From NCBI RefSeq assembly GCF_024385505.1, contig NZ_JANFLT010000006.1:434001-498000 (forward strand): a stretch of DNA of 64,000 nt. Direction: 5' to 3'. Every line of letters begins with the position of its first letter. Within the stretch, counting starts at the first letter, position 1. Positions 16,877 through 26,140 of this stretch are shown piece by piece. A program made the position numbers and the translations under genes. The notes beneath the pieces were generated by a model. It made no database searches and had not been told where the DNA came from. It saw nothing but the letters and a program-made list of their open reading frames with translations. Source of the stretch: Arthrobacter zhaoxinii. GTDB lineage: Bacteria; Actinomycetota; Actinomycetes; Actinomycetales; Micrococcaceae.

Positions 16877-18520
16877 CTAAATCCAGCTGGGCATCCACAT
16901 ACGCAGCCGCCAGTCAGAATACGGGATGGTTTCCGCCGTCCAGACCGGCAGGAAGTATGCCGAGAGTGCCAGGACCCCGGCAGCGAAGCAGCAGACAATC
17001 AACAGTCCGGTGCGCCGCCGCTGCAGGCTGTCCGTGGGCCGGCCCAGGACCAGGCCAAGCACATACACCAGGGCGAGAACGAGGAACGGCTCGAAGGACA
17101 CCGCATAGAAGAAGAACGTGGTCCGTTCAGGATAGGCGAACCAGGGCAGGTAACCGGCAGCCACTCCGGACAGCACGGCACCGGCACGCCAGTCCCGCCG
17201 GCCCGCCCAGTAAAAGAGGACCACCAGGAGTGCGAGGGCCGCTGCCCACCAGATGAGGGGATTGCCTACCGAGGTAATCGCCGTCGAACAGCTGTCTGCT
17301 GCGCAGCCGCTCTCGCCCGTTTCGGCGCCCTCATAGAAAAACGAGGTGGGCCGGCCCATAAACAGCCAGGTCCACGCGGAGGACGAATAGCTGTGGTCCG
17401 CCGTCAGGCCGTTGTGGAACGCGTACGCGCTGCGGTGGTATTCGGCCAGGGAACGCAGCGGGGCCGGCACCCAGCCCCATCCTTCGTCCGGGTTCTGCGC
17501 CGCCCACTGCCGGTTGTACGCGTCCCGGGACAGCAGCCAGCCGCTCCAGCTGGCCGTATAGGTGATCAGCGCCGCGGGAATGAGGGTCAGGAACGCCGGA
17601 ACTCCGTCCCGGAGGAGGGCGGCTTCCCACTGGACGACGCCGGCAACCCGTCTGGCGCTGACGTCCCAGAGGACCGTCATCAGGCCGAAGACGGCGACGA
17701 AGGCCAGCGCGGACCACTTGGTGCCCACGGCCAGGCCGAGGCAGACACCCGCTGCGATCCGCCACGGACGCCAGAGCAGCCACGGCCCGTACAGGAGCGG
17801 TCCGCTGCCGGGGGAGATCGGCCCCCCGGAGCCTGCGGCGCGGGCGAGCGCACGTGCGAGCCGCAGCCGGCCGTCCCGGCGGTCCAGAAGGAGGGCGCCG
17901 AAGGCGGCCACAATCCAGAACGTCAGGAAGACATCGAGCAGGGACGTGCGGGAGTGGACCAGATGGTGCCCGTCCACGGCCAGGAACAACCCGGCGAGGG
18001 CGCCAAGGGCTGCGGAGGAGAACAGCCGGGCGGCGATAAGCCCCACCAGCAGGACCGTGACGGTGCCGGCCAGCGCAGCGCCGAAGCGCCAGCCGAAGGA
18101 ATTGTCCGAGCCGAAGAAGGCCATGCCCAGGGCGATCATCCATTTGCCCACGGGCGGGTGCACTACGTACTCGGGTTCGTTAAGCAGCACCTGGGGCCGG
18201 CCCGCAGTGAAGGACTCGTTGGCGTCCTCGGGCCAGGACCGTTCATAGCCCGACTGCAGCAGGGAGTAGGCGTCCTTGACGTAGTACGTCTCATCAAATA
18301 TCAGGGACTCCGGTTCACCCAGCCGGGTGAAACGCAGCACCCCGCCCAGCACGGCCATCAGCAGCGGCAGGATCCAGCCCGCCGCCCCCAACGGGACCAG
18401 GGCGTTGCCCAGCAGGCGTTCCCGCAGGGCTTCGAAGGTGTAGGCATGCTGTGGGGACTTGACCGGGGCCGGTGCCTCGCGGCGGGTCGTCGAGGTACCG
18501 GAGAGACTCACGCGCACCAC
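16877..18520 (-). CDS. pmt: Dolichyl/polyprenyl-phosphate-mannose protein mannosyltransferase (GT39)
   Basis: Multi-pass membrane enzyme that transfers mannose from polyprenyl-phosphate-mannose to exported proteins during Sec translocation (Rv1002c type). 547 residues. The first external loop has the catalytic acidic signature IFDETYYVKDAYSLL, with VVHPPVGKWMIALG after it, and DGHHLVHSRTSLLDVF is the conserved second loop; about 10-11 membrane helices follow. The start lies among GTG 18520, 18517 and 18511, close behind a minus-strand -10 (TAGAGT, 18521-18526). It is divergent from rsmI, as in many actinobacteria. Confidence 0.92.
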   Translation of the reverse strand: MVRVSLSGTSTTRREAPAPVKSPQHAYTFEALRERLLGNALVPLGAAGWILPLLMAVLGGVLRFTRLGEPESLIFDETYYVKDAYSLLQSGYERSWPEDANESFTAGRPQVLLNEPEYVVHPPVGKWMIALGMAFFGSDNSFGWRFGAALAGTVTVLLVGLIAARLFSSAALGALAGLFLAVDGHHLVHSRTSLLDVFLTFWIVAAFGALLLDRRDGRLRLARALARAAGSGGPISPGSGPLLYGPWLLWRPWRIAAGVCLGLAVGTKWSALAFVAVFGLMTVLWDVSARRVAGVVQWEAALLRDGVPAFLTLIPAALITYTASWSGWLLSRDAYNRQWAAQNPDEGWGWVPAPLRSLAEYHRSAYAFHNGLTADHSYSSSAWTWLFMGRPTSFFYEGAETGESGCAADSCSTAITSVGNPLIWWAAALALLVVLFYWAGRRDWRAGAVLSGVAAGYLPWFAYPERTTFFFYAVSFEPFLVLALVYVLGLVLGRPTDSLQRRRTGLLIVCCFAAGVLALSAYFLPVWTAETIPYSDWRLRMWMPSWI

Positions 18521-18536
18521 TCTATAGCCTGTCGCG

Positions 18537-18542
18537 TAGGGT
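18537..18542 (+). promoter_or_regulatory. -10 element of leaderless rsmI
   Basis: TAGGGT, six bases, GTG 18549. Only ten bases separate it from the opposite-strand TAGAGT of pmt, so the two promoters are back to back and may compete. Confidence 0.55.
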
Positions 18543-18548
18543 TAGAGG

Positions 18549-19454
18549 GTGGACTCGAGCAAGGTAACAAGCAGTAAGACAGGCACCATGTCAGGCATCG
18601 CAGAGAAGGACGCCGCAGGGCCCGGGCAGATTGTCCTGGCGGCAACACCCATCGGCAACATCGGGGATGCGACCAACCGGCTGATCGGGCTGCTGGAAAG
18701 CGCCGACATCATTGCCGCTGAGGACACCCGGCGGCTGCACCGGCTGGTCAGCGCCCTGGGTATCACCACGCGGGGCCGGATCATCAGCTACCACGAACAC
18801 AACGAGGCCTCCCGCACCGCGGATCTGCTGGAGATGGTCCGCGGCGGAGCCACCCTCCTGATGGTGACCGACGCCGGCATGCCGGCCGTGTCCGATCCGG
18901 GTTTCCGCCTGGTGGAGGCTGCGGCCGCCGAAGGGTTGACGGTCACGGCAGCCCCCGGACCGTCCGCGGTGCTGACCGCGCTGGCCCTGTCCGGCCTGCC
19001 GACGGATCGGTTCTGCTTTGAAGGTTTCCTGCCTCGGAAGCCGGGCGAGCGCAGCAGCAGGCTGGCAAAGCTGGCCAACGAGCAGCGGACCATGGTGTTC
19101 TTCGAAGCCCCGCACCGCCTTGAACCCATGCTGCGGGCCCTCGACGAGGCCTTCGGCGCGGGCCGGCGCGCCGCCGTCGCCCGCGAGCTCACCAAGCTGC
19201 ATGAACAGGTACTGCGCGGCCCGCTGCGCGAACTGCTAAAGTGGGCCGAAGCCGGCGACGTACGCGGTGAAATCGCCGTGGTGGTCGAAGGTGCGCCGGA
19301 CGCAGCGCCGGAACAGGCCGCAGACCACGTGGGCGCCGTCAACTCCCTGGTGGAGAAGGGCATCCGGCTCAAGGACGCCGTGGCCGCGGTTGCCGAGGAT
19401 GCCAGGATCAGCAAGCGTGAACTGTATTCGGCGGTGCTGGAAACGCGCAGCTGA
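18549..19454 (+). CDS. rsmI: 16S rRNA (cytidine(1402)-2'-O)-methyltransferase
   Basis: SAM-dependent 2'-O-methylation of C1402 in the decoding centre of 16S rRNA. 301 residues. Tetrapyrrole-methylase fold signatures: LAATPIGNIGDATNRL, AAEDTRRLHRLV, ISYHEHNE, VTDAGMPAVSDPGFRLV, and the family FFEAPHRLEPML. GTG 18549 is chosen because of the leaderless promoter; ATG 18588, 13 codons in, is the alternative and lies nearer the usual N-terminus. It is the only gene on its transcript. Confidence 0.95.
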   Translation: MDSSKVTSSKTGTMSGIAEKDAAGPGQIVLAATPIGNIGDATNRLIGLLESADIIAAEDTRRLHRLVSALGITTRGRIISYHEHNEASRTADLLEMVRGGATLLMVTDAGMPAVSDPGFRLVEAAAAEGLTVTAAPGPSAVLTALALSGLPTDRFCFEGFLPRKPGERSSRLAKLANEQRTMVFFEAPHRLEPMLRALDEAFGAGRRAAVARELTKLHEQVLRGPLRELLKWAEAGDVRGEIAVVVEGAPDAAPEQAADHVGAVNSLVEKGIRLKDAVAAVAEDARISKRELYSAVLETRS

Positions 19455-19556
19455 GCTGCACCTTCCGGGACTGCCTCCGTCGGTGCTGGGCAGATGCACA
19501 GTGTTTTCCGTTGTAGGCAGTGCACGACCGCATTTACAGGGACAGCCCCCGAAGCC

Positions 19557-19562
19557 TACGGT
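19557..19562 (+). promoter_or_regulatory. Candidate -10 of the succinate-semialdehyde dehydrogenase gene
   Basis: TACGGT about 60 bases before ATG 19624, giving a short leader that carries the Shine-Dalgarno GGAGG. Confidence 0.35.
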
Positions 19563-19623
19563 GAAAGGGAAACCGCGGGTACGACGCCCGTGATGGATCC
19601 GCTGAACTTTGGAGGCATTTCCC

Positions 19624-21105
19624 ATGGGTATTCCCGCAGACCGTGAAGCCGAACTCCTGGCCCGGGTCCCCACCGGTCTGTTGATTGACGGCCAGTGGCG
19701 GGACGCCTCCGGCGGACGCACGTTCGACGTCGAAGATCCGGCCACCGGCAAGATCCTGCTCAGCATCGCCGATGCCTCGACCGAGGATGGTGCGCTCGCC
19801 ATGGACGCGGCCGTGGCCGCACAGGAGGACTGGGCCCGGACGGCGCCCCGGGAACGCGGGGAAATCCTGCGCCGCGCCTTTGAGCTCGTGACGGAACGCA
19901 CCGAGGACTTCGCCCTGCTGATGACCCTGGAAATGGGCAAGCCGCTGGCCGAGGCCCGCGGAGAGGTGGCCTACGGTGCCGAGTTCCTGCGCTGGTTCTC
20001 CGAGGAAGCCGTCCGTATTTCCGGCCGTTACAGCACCTCCCCGGACGGCAAGTCGCGCCTGCTGGTGAACAAGAAGCCGGTGGGACCCTGCCTGCTGATC
20101 ACTCCGTGGAACTTCCCGCTGGCCATGGCAACCCGCAAGATCGCCCCTGCCGTGGCCGCCGGCTGCACCATGGTGCTCAAGCCCGCCAAGCTCACCCCCC
20201 TGACGTCCCAGCTGTTCGCCGCCGTCATGATGGAAGCCGGACTGCCGGCCGGGGTGCTCAACGTGGTGTCCACTACCTCTGCCGGTGACGTCACCGGCCC
20301 CATCCTCAAGGATTCCCGGCTGCGGAAGGTCTCCTTCACCGGATCCACCCCGGTGGGCCAGGGCCTGATCCGGGACGCTGCCGAAAATGTCCTGCGTACC
20401 TCCATGGAACTCGGCGGCAACGCGCCCTTCATTGTTTTCGAGGACGCAGACCTGGAGAAGGCCGTGGACGGTGCCATGGCCGCGAAGCTGCGGAACATGG
20501 GCGAAGCCTGCACCGCAGCCAACCGCTTCATCGTCCAGGACACGGTCGCGGACGAATTCGCCGAGAAGTTCGCGGCCCGCGTCGGTGCCATGACCACCGG
20601 ACGCGGCACCGAGGAGGACACCAAGGTCGGCCCGCTGATTGACGGCAAGTCCCGGGACAAGGTGCACGCCCTGGTCATCGAGGCGGTCGACGGCGGCGCC
20701 GTGGCCTTGGTTGGCGGGGAGCCGGTGGACGGGCCCGGCTACTTCTACCGGCCCACCGTCCTGAAGAACGTTGCCGCGGACGCACGGATCCTGAAGGAGG
20801 AGATCTTCGGGCCGGTGGCACCGATCGTGACTTTCTCCACCGAAGATGAAGCGGTGGCCCTGGCCAACAACACCGAATACGGATTGGTCTCCTACGTGTT
20901 CACGAAGGACCTGAACCGCGGACTGCGGATCGGTGAAAAGCTCGAATCCGGCATGCTGGGACTCAACGCAGGAGTGGTTTCGAACGCCGCCGCACCGTTT
21001 GGCGGAGTCAAGCAGTCCGGGCTGGGCCGCGAGGGCGGCGCTGAGGGCATCGAGGAATACCTGTACACCCAGTACATCGGCATCGCCGACCCCTTCGCCG
21101 GCTAG
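19624..21105 (+). CDS. gabD: NAD(P)-dependent succinate-semialdehyde dehydrogenase
   Basis: Oxidises succinate semialdehyde to succinate, the last step of GABA catabolism. 493 residues. Aldehyde dehydrogenase motifs are intact: ITPWNFPLAMATRK, the Rossmann FTGSTPVGQGLI, the catalytic-base region MELGGNAPFIVF, and the nucleophile in GEACTAANRF. The tail IEEYLYTQYIG fits the SSADH subgroup. ATG 19624 has GGAGG eight bases upstream; the in-frame TTG 19609 lies before that site and is rejected. No GABA transaminase is nearby, so the substrate is assigned by family only. Confidence 0.9.
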   Translation: MGIPADREAELLARVPTGLLIDGQWRDASGGRTFDVEDPATGKILLSIADASTEDGALAMDAAVAAQEDWARTAPRERGEILRRAFELVTERTEDFALLMTLEMGKPLAEARGEVAYGAEFLRWFSEEAVRISGRYSTSPDGKSRLLVNKKPVGPCLLITPWNFPLAMATRKIAPAVAAGCTMVLKPAKLTPLTSQLFAAVMMEAGLPAGVLNVVSTTSAGDVTGPILKDSRLRKVSFTGSTPVGQGLIRDAAENVLRTSMELGGNAPFIVFEDADLEKAVDGAMAAKLRNMGEACTAANRFIVQDTVADEFAEKFAARVGAMTTGRGTEEDTKVGPLIDGKSRDKVHALVIEAVDGGAVALVGGEPVDGPGYFYRPTVLKNVAADARILKEEIFGPVAPIVTFSTEDEAVALANNTEYGLVSYVFTKDLNRGLRIGEKLESGMLGLNAGVVSNAAAPFGGVKQSGLGREGGAEGIEEYLYTQYIGIADPFAG

Positions 21106-21121
21106 CCAGGCCCGCGGCAGG

Positions 21122-21155
21122 AAACCCGGTGACGCTGCGGCGTCACCGGGTTTTT
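21122..21155 (+). terminator. Rho-independent terminator after gabD
   Basis: A 14-bp stem (AAACCCGGTGACGC, 21122-21135, with 21140-21153), tetraloop TGCG, then a T tract. Confidence 0.9.
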
Positions 21156-21199
21156 GCTTCCCGCTGCACCCGGGTTCCTGCCCGCTGCACTGCAGCGGC

Positions 21200-23545
21200 T
21201 CACCCGTGCCGGAAGCGCAGAGCCAGCGACGGGGGAAGGAACCGGGCATGGAGCCGGCCGAGGAAACCCGTGCCGCGGCGCAGTTCCTCCTGCACGGTTT
21301 CCAGGTCCGCCCACACGGGAGCCGGTGCCGGTGCGCCGCGGCCTGCTCCGGCATACGCTTCCACCTCGAACGAGCTGCGGATACGGTTCAGCGCTTCCTC
21401 GGCGCGGGGCGACAGCCCGGCCTCCTGGGCCAGCCGGTCCGCATAGGTCCGTGGAGTGTCGGAGGTCCGGCCGGGATAGCCGTAATCGATGCCAAGATCC
21501 GCAAGTTCGTCCCAGACCGGACCCGTCCGGCCGTCTGCGGCGGCGTGCCGCCTTCGCGCGGCCCGCCGCCGGCGCATAGCCCACGGTGTCAGGACGGCAG
21601 CCGCTGCCGCAAGCGCGCCCAGCAGCGCACCGAGCCAGGCGGTTCCGCCCGCATCGCCCGGTTCGAGCACCGTTTCCGGTTCCAGCGGGGCTTCCTGCGG
21701 GAGCGCCGGAGCCGCTGCAGGCGTTCCCGGGAGGCGCGGATCCTCATCGTCGCGGATGGTGGCATCGGCAGGTGCCAATGGTTCCCGGGCGTAGACCGGT
21801 ACCGACCCGCGGGACGGAGTGGGCTCGAAGCGGACCCAGCCGGCTCCTTCGAAATACAGTTCAGGCCAGGCATGGGCGTCTGCAGAATCGACCTCGAATT
21901 CACGCAGCGGTTCGCCGTTGGGTCCGGTGCCGTCCGGTGTGTTGCCGGTGCTCTGCCCGGGGGCGTATCCGAGTGCCATCCGGCTGGGAATGCCCTCCTG
22001 CCGGGCCATCACTGCCATGGCCGCAGCGAAATGCACGCAGTAACCGGCCTTCCGCTCGAGGAACTCGGACAGGACCGACATTCCGTTCCCGTCATATCCG
22101 CCCTCCACGGGAGCTTCCAGCGAGTAGGAAAACTGCGGGCCGCGAAGATACCCCTGGATCGCCATGGCTTTGGCATACGGGGTGGATGCGTCCTTCACTG
22201 CCTCCGCGGCTGCGTCACGGATGTTTCCGGGAAGGTCCGCGGGCAGATCCGTGAAAACGGCGTCAACGCTGCCGCTGTCGGCTTCCGGAAGCCGTGCCAG
22301 CTCCTCGGGAGTAAGCTCCGGGGAAACGCTCAGGACCTGGTAGTCCTGCGGCGAGGCGCTGTCGGAGCTGTCGTCCAGGACAGTCATTGTTTTCGGGTCC
22401 CAGGACCAGTTCCCCTCGGCACCGGTCACTCCGAGCGGGTAATAGGGGGCCAGCAACCAGGGACTGGAATAGGTCCTGGAGCTGATCCGAGTCACCACCG
22501 GGGTGCTCCGCCCTCCTCCCGGCAGGGTGGAGGCATCCGGCGACATCGTGGAAACGCCTTCCCTGCGTTCTGCCGCGCGTATATCCGGGCCCCATCGGCT
22601 GCCCGAAAAATCCTCCAGGGTGGTGGACCGAAGATACACAGGATCCGTCGAAGACGTCGCATAGGTGATCCGCCCCGCGGATTGGGGCTGACGCAGGTCG
22701 CTGCCCAGGGAGACGACCGGATTCAGTCCGGTGCTGCCGGAGAAGAAGTTGAACCGGGTGCCTTCCGGGAAGGCGCCGCCGCTGAATCCCGGCAGGACTG
22801 CGGGCAGCAGCAGCGCCAGTGCAAGGGACGACGCGGAAACCGCGGTTGCGCGTGCCAGCCAGGGCCGCGGAACGCGGGTGCCGGGTCCGTGCTGTTCCCG
22901 GCGGGCGCCGGCCGCGAGCAGCACCACGTAGCCGGCGCCCGCGAGCAGGAAATACCCCGTACCCAGACTCTCGGGTTTCAGCACCGCGGGGAGCATGAGG
23001 ACAGCGAACAGGCCGAGCCCTGCGGTGGCCGGCATCCGGAGCGTGGCCGCCAGGGTATCGGTCAGCACAGCCACCAGCCCGATCCCGGCGCAGCACAGGA
23101 ACAGGATGCCCGGCAGCGGCTGCACGGGCGTGACCTCGGTGAGGATCACCGTGCGTGCCTCGGACAGCAGCGCATCCGCGCGGGCGAGGGTACCCGGACC
23201 GGGCAGGAAACCCAGGAATGAGGACGATGAAGCAAACAACCAGGTAAGGGTGCACGCCAGGACGGCCATACCGGATACCGGCACCAGCGGTTGCGGCACC
23301 CTGAACCTCCGTGCAGCGGCGGTGGCCGCCAGGGGAACGAGGACGGCGAAAAACAGCGGCGTCAGCCAGGACCAGCCTTCGATGACCCCGTGCACGCTGA
23401 GTGAACACAGCAGGACGGCCAGGGCACTTGCCGCGCCTACCGCAACGTTGGCCGCTTCACTGCTTCCCCGGGGAGCCGGGTCCGGCTCCTGCGGGCTCCC
23501 GGACAGCGGAGAGCCGGCTTCGGGGCGTGTCAGCAGGGCGCTCAT
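21200..23545 (-). CDS. Transglutaminase-like membrane protein (TgpA type)
   Basis: 781 residues. Five or six N-terminal membrane helices (about 30-220) are followed by a beta-rich region, then a transglutaminase core with the catalytic Cys in KAGYCVHFAAAMA, His in DADAHAWPELYF-like context (SADAHAWPELYF) and acidic FEPTPSRG, then one more helix near 620-640 and a cytoplasmic tail with DUF4129-like features. TgpA-type proteins act on extracytoplasmic peptides or peptidoglycan-linked substrates. ATG 23545 overlaps the upstream DUF58 stop (positions 23542-23544). Third gene of the MoxR-DUF58-TgpA operon. Confidence 0.9.
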   Translation of the reverse strand: MSALLTRPEAGSPLSGSPQEPDPAPRGSSEAANVAVGAASALAVLLCSLSVHGVIEGWSWLTPLFFAVLVPLAATAAARRFRVPQPLVPVSGMAVLACTLTWLFASSSSFLGFLPGPGTLARADALLSEARTVILTEVTPVQPLPGILFLCCAGIGLVAVLTDTLAATLRMPATAGLGLFAVLMLPAVLKPESLGTGYFLLAGAGYVVLLAAGARREQHGPGTRVPRPWLARATAVSASSLALALLLPAVLPGFSGGAFPEGTRFNFFSGSTGLNPVVSLGSDLRQPQSAGRITYATSSTDPVYLRSTTLEDFSGSRWGPDIRAAERREGVSTMSPDASTLPGGGRSTPVVTRISSRTYSSPWLLAPYYPLGVTGAEGNWSWDPKTMTVLDDSSDSASPQDYQVLSVSPELTPEELARLPEADSGSVDAVFTDLPADLPGNIRDAAAEAVKDASTPYAKAMAIQGYLRGPQFSYSLEAPVEGGYDGNGMSVLSEFLERKAGYCVHFAAAMAVMARQEGIPSRMALGYAPGQSTGNTPDGTGPNGEPLREFEVDSADAHAWPELYFEGAGWVRFEPTPSRGSVPVYAREPLAPADATIRDDEDPRLPGTPAAAPALPQEAPLEPETVLEPGDAGGTAWLGALLGALAAAAAVLTPWAMRRRRAARRRHAAADGRTGPVWDELADLGIDYGYPGRTSDTPRTYADRLAQEAGLSPRAEEALNRIRSSFEVEAYAGAGRGAPAPAPVWADLETVQEELRRGTGFLGRLHARFLPPSLALRFRHG

Positions 23546-24882
23546 ATCTGCTCCCCGCCCGCGTGGACGGACGGGCGGTCCTGGTCGAGGAGGGACCACG
23601 CAGCCGGCACCGGAGTTGCCGGGGTCACCGCAGCGGCAATCCACCCGGCGTCCCGGAGGATTTTCACTACCGGGTGCAGCCCGGCCGGCCGGTCCGTGAC
23701 CAGCAGAATCAGCGGCTGGCGGGCATACCGGGAGGCCGGGGCCAGGACGAGGGCTTCTTCGGTGGTCATCCGCCCCGCAACAACCAGCAGGGGTCCCGGT
23801 GCCTGGCCGGATCCGTCCAGTGCCGCAAACGGCACCGCAGCGTCCGGCGGACGCCCGGCCGACGCCGGCGGAACGGGCTCCAAGCCCAGGGCGGCCAGGC
23901 CCTCGGCGAGGTTCAGCACGCCGTCGGATCCGCGGAAACCGGTCTCGCTGCCGTCCAGGGCGGAGGGGGAGCGGGCCAGTCCCGGCCGCGAAAGCTCGTC
24001 GATAAAGCGCACGCTGAAGCCGGCCTCCGTGAAGAACACGGCACATGAGATAACGGCCGACACTGCCCACTCGAACGTTTCCGAGGTCAAGAGGTCGCCG
24101 TTGCCGGGAAGCGGTGCCGCTCCGTCAGCATAGGCGGGCAGGCGCTGGTCCAGCAGGATGGAAGCGGTGGGCGCTGTCACTGGTTCCTCCTGCCGGACCA
24201 TCAGTTCGCCGTGCCTGGCCGTTGCAGCCCAGTGCACGCGGCGCATCGGATCCCCGTACCGGTACTCCCGGGTGGACACATCGTCTTCACTGGGCGTTCC
24301 GCGGCGTCTGCTGGATGCGGTGCCGTCGGTGCCCAGAGACCCGAACAAGGACGACGGCGGGAGCTCAAGCGGTGCAGGAGCCACGGCCAGCCGGTCGGTT
24401 CCGCCGAGGGTGTGCACGGTCCTGGCCAGCCCCAGGGGATCGAGGAACTCGGCGGTTACCGGACCAATGCCGTAGAGTCCGCGCCGGCTCGACCGCAGGC
24501 GGTACTCGTAGGTGCTGCTTCCGTTCTCCGCCGCGTGGACGGCGGGAAACCGGAACACCGGGCTGGGCCCGAAGCGGAACGGCAGGCCCTCCCGCATCAC
24601 GGCTCCCGACACCGGTGCTCCCCGGCTCTGCACCCGCAGCGTCACGGTGGCTGCCGTCCCGGTCTCCACCAGCGGGGGTGCGAAGGTCCGTTCCACCTCA
24701 AAGCCCGGTTTGAACAGGCGCAGCAGGGCCGCAGCCAGGACCGGCAGCCCGAGCAGCAGGACCGCGAGGGCCAGCAGGTCCCGGCGTCCCAGTGCGGCTG
24801 CGCCGAGCAGCGCCGCCGCACTGGTACCCAGCAGGGCCCAGCCGCGGGGAGTGAAAAACCTCGTGACGGAGGCGGCTTCCAT
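23542..24882 (-). CDS. DUF58 domain-containing protein
   Basis: 446 residues. Two N-terminal membrane helices (about 12-50), a beta-rich region, then the DUF58 core with the hallmark DVSTREYRYGDPMRRVHW followed by a vWA-like fold. In MoxR operons the DUF58 protein is thought to be the client or partner of the AAA chaperone. ATG 24882 has AAAGG upstream. 44 bases separate it from the moxR stop, and its end overlaps the transglutaminase gene, so translation is coupled. Confidence 0.9.
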   Translation of the reverse strand: MEAASVTRFFTPRGWALLGTSAAALLGAAALGRRDLLALAVLLLGLPVLAAALLRLFKPGFEVERTFAPPLVETGTAATVTLRVQSRGAPVSGAVMREGLPFRFGPSPVFRFPAVHAAENGSSTYEYRLRSSRRGLYGIGPVTAEFLDPLGLARTVHTLGGTDRLAVAPAPLELPPSSLFGSLGTDGTASSRRRGTPSEDDVSTREYRYGDPMRRVHWAATARHGELMVRQEEPVTAPTASILLDQRLPAYADGAAPLPGNGDLLTSETFEWAVSAVISCAVFFTEAGFSVRFIDELSRPGLARSPSALDGSETGFRGSDGVLNLAEGLAALGLEPVPPASAGRPPDAAVPFAALDGSGQAPGPLLVVAGRMTTEEALVLAPASRYARQPLILLVTDRPAGLHPVVKILRDAGWIAAAVTPATPVPAAWSLLDQDRPSVHAGGEQI

Positions 24883-24926
24883 GGTGGCCTTTCGCTGGGC
24901 GGTGCGGCGGAGACGGGCAGGGGCAA

Positions 24927-25991
24927 TCAGCGGTGCAGGCGCTCCTGAGCTGCAGCGGTACGGGGGACTGCTACGGAGGTAATCACGGAAGCAATAACGT
25001 CTGCGGCGCTGATCCCGGCTCCCGCGGCCTTGCGCTGGAGCAGGAGCCGGTGGGCGAGGACAGGATCCGCCAGCCTCGTGACGTCGTCGGGCAGTACGAA
25101 ATCCCGGCCCTCGAGCGCTGCATATGCCTTGGCGGCACGGAGCAGCTGCAGAAGAGCACGGGGACTGGCACCCAGGCGCAGATCCGGATGTTCCCGGGTG
25201 GCACGCCCCAACGCGACCGTGTACTCCTTGACAGCAGCCGAAACGTAAATATCCCGGACCCGGGCGATCATTGCCGACGCCTCGCGGATCCCTACCACGG
25301 GGGTGATGCCGTCCAGGGGCGAGCCGGCCTGGTGGTGGTCCAGCATGTCCACTTCCGAGCGGGCATCGGGGTAGCCAAGGGAAAGCCGGGCCATGAATCT
25401 GTCCCGCTGTGCTTCCGGCAACGGATAGGTCCCCTCCATCTCGATGGGGTTCTGCGTGGCCACCACCATGAACGGCGCCGAGAGCCGGTGCGTGCCGCCG
25501 TCGACGGTCACCTGGTGTTCCTCCATGCACTCCAGCAGGGCGGACTGTGTCTTGGCCGAGGCCCGGTTGATCTCATCGGCGATCACCACGTTGGCGAAGA
25601 CCGGACCCTGGCGGAATTCGAACCGGTGGCTGTCCTGGTTGTAGATGGACACCCCGGTAACGTCCGACGGCAGCAGATCGGGGGTGAACTGGATGCGGCT
25701 GACGGTGCAGTCGATGGTCCGGGCGAGCGTTTTCGCGAGCATCGTCTTGCCGACGCCGGGAACGTCCTCCAGCAGTACGTGACCCTCGGCAAGCAGGACC
25801 GTAAGCACCAGCCGGGCAGCTTCTTCCTTGCCGTCTATGACGGTGTTGACCGCGGCGAGGATACCCTCGGCCGCAGCGGCGAAGGACTCTGCGTCAATGG
25901 TGGAGGAGGGGGACTGGAGAGTGGTGGGGGATTGCCGGGAAGGAAAGCCGTTGAGGGACGCTGCGGCGGCAGAGGAGAGCGGAGCGTCCAT
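24927..25991 (-). CDS. MoxR-family AAA+ ATPase
   Basis: 354 residues from ATG 25991. Walker A LEDVPGVGKTMLAK, Walker B VVIADEINRASAK, sensor region VVATQNPIEMEGTYPLPEAQRDRF and the C-terminal lid with GASPRALLQLLRAAK are complete. MoxR ATPases act as chaperones maturing vWA-domain partners; here these are the DUF58 and TgpA products encoded directly downstream. GGAAGG lies five bases before ATG 25991; GTG 25997 is only two codons earlier and remains possible. Confidence 0.95.
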   Translation of the reverse strand: MDAPLSSAAAASLNGFPSRQSPTTLQSPSSTIDAESFAAAAEGILAAVNTVIDGKEEAARLVLTVLLAEGHVLLEDVPGVGKTMLAKTLARTIDCTVSRIQFTPDLLPSDVTGVSIYNQDSHRFEFRQGPVFANVVIADEINRASAKTQSALLECMEEHQVTVDGGTHRLSAPFMVVATQNPIEMEGTYPLPEAQRDRFMARLSLGYPDARSEVDMLDHHQAGSPLDGITPVVGIREASAMIARVRDIYVSAAVKEYTVALGRATREHPDLRLGASPRALLQLLRAAKAYAALEGRDFVLPDDVTRLADPVLAHRLLLQRKAAGAGISAADVIASVITSVAVPRTAAAQERLHR

Positions 25992-26056
25992 GGACACCTT
26001 CCATGCTCGGCGGTGGCTGCTGCGACACGCGGGTCGCCCACGGGATAAACAGGCCG

Positions 26057-26078
26057 GGATATGCAGGCTGAGATATCC
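26057..26078. promoter_or_regulatory. Inverted repeat in the moxR-tatD divergent region
   Basis: GGATAT and ATATCC separated by 10 bases, in the 149-base divergent spacer, nearer the moxR side. A possible dimer binding site; no known consensus is matched. Confidence 0.25.
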
Positions 26079-26127
26079 GTGCGGTGAAGGCAGACAGTGG
26101 TTTGTCTCCTTAGGCTACTAGCTCACC

Positions 26128-26133
26128 TAGGCT
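26128..26133 (+). promoter_or_regulatory. -10 element of leaderless tatD
   Basis: TAGGCT, seven bases, ATG 26141, with no Shine-Dalgarno. Confidence 0.5.
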
Positions 26134-26140
26134 TAAGAAC

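Noticed and set aside
16067-18577. 836-residue plus-strand frame across the acyl-CoA synthetase and pmt genes
   Set aside because: It spans two well-supported minus-strand genes and their spacer, is His/Gly/Arg-rich, and has no plausible start or motif.
20933-23221. 762-residue plus-strand frame
   Set aside because: Crosses a terminator and runs antisense to the transglutaminase gene; no domain.
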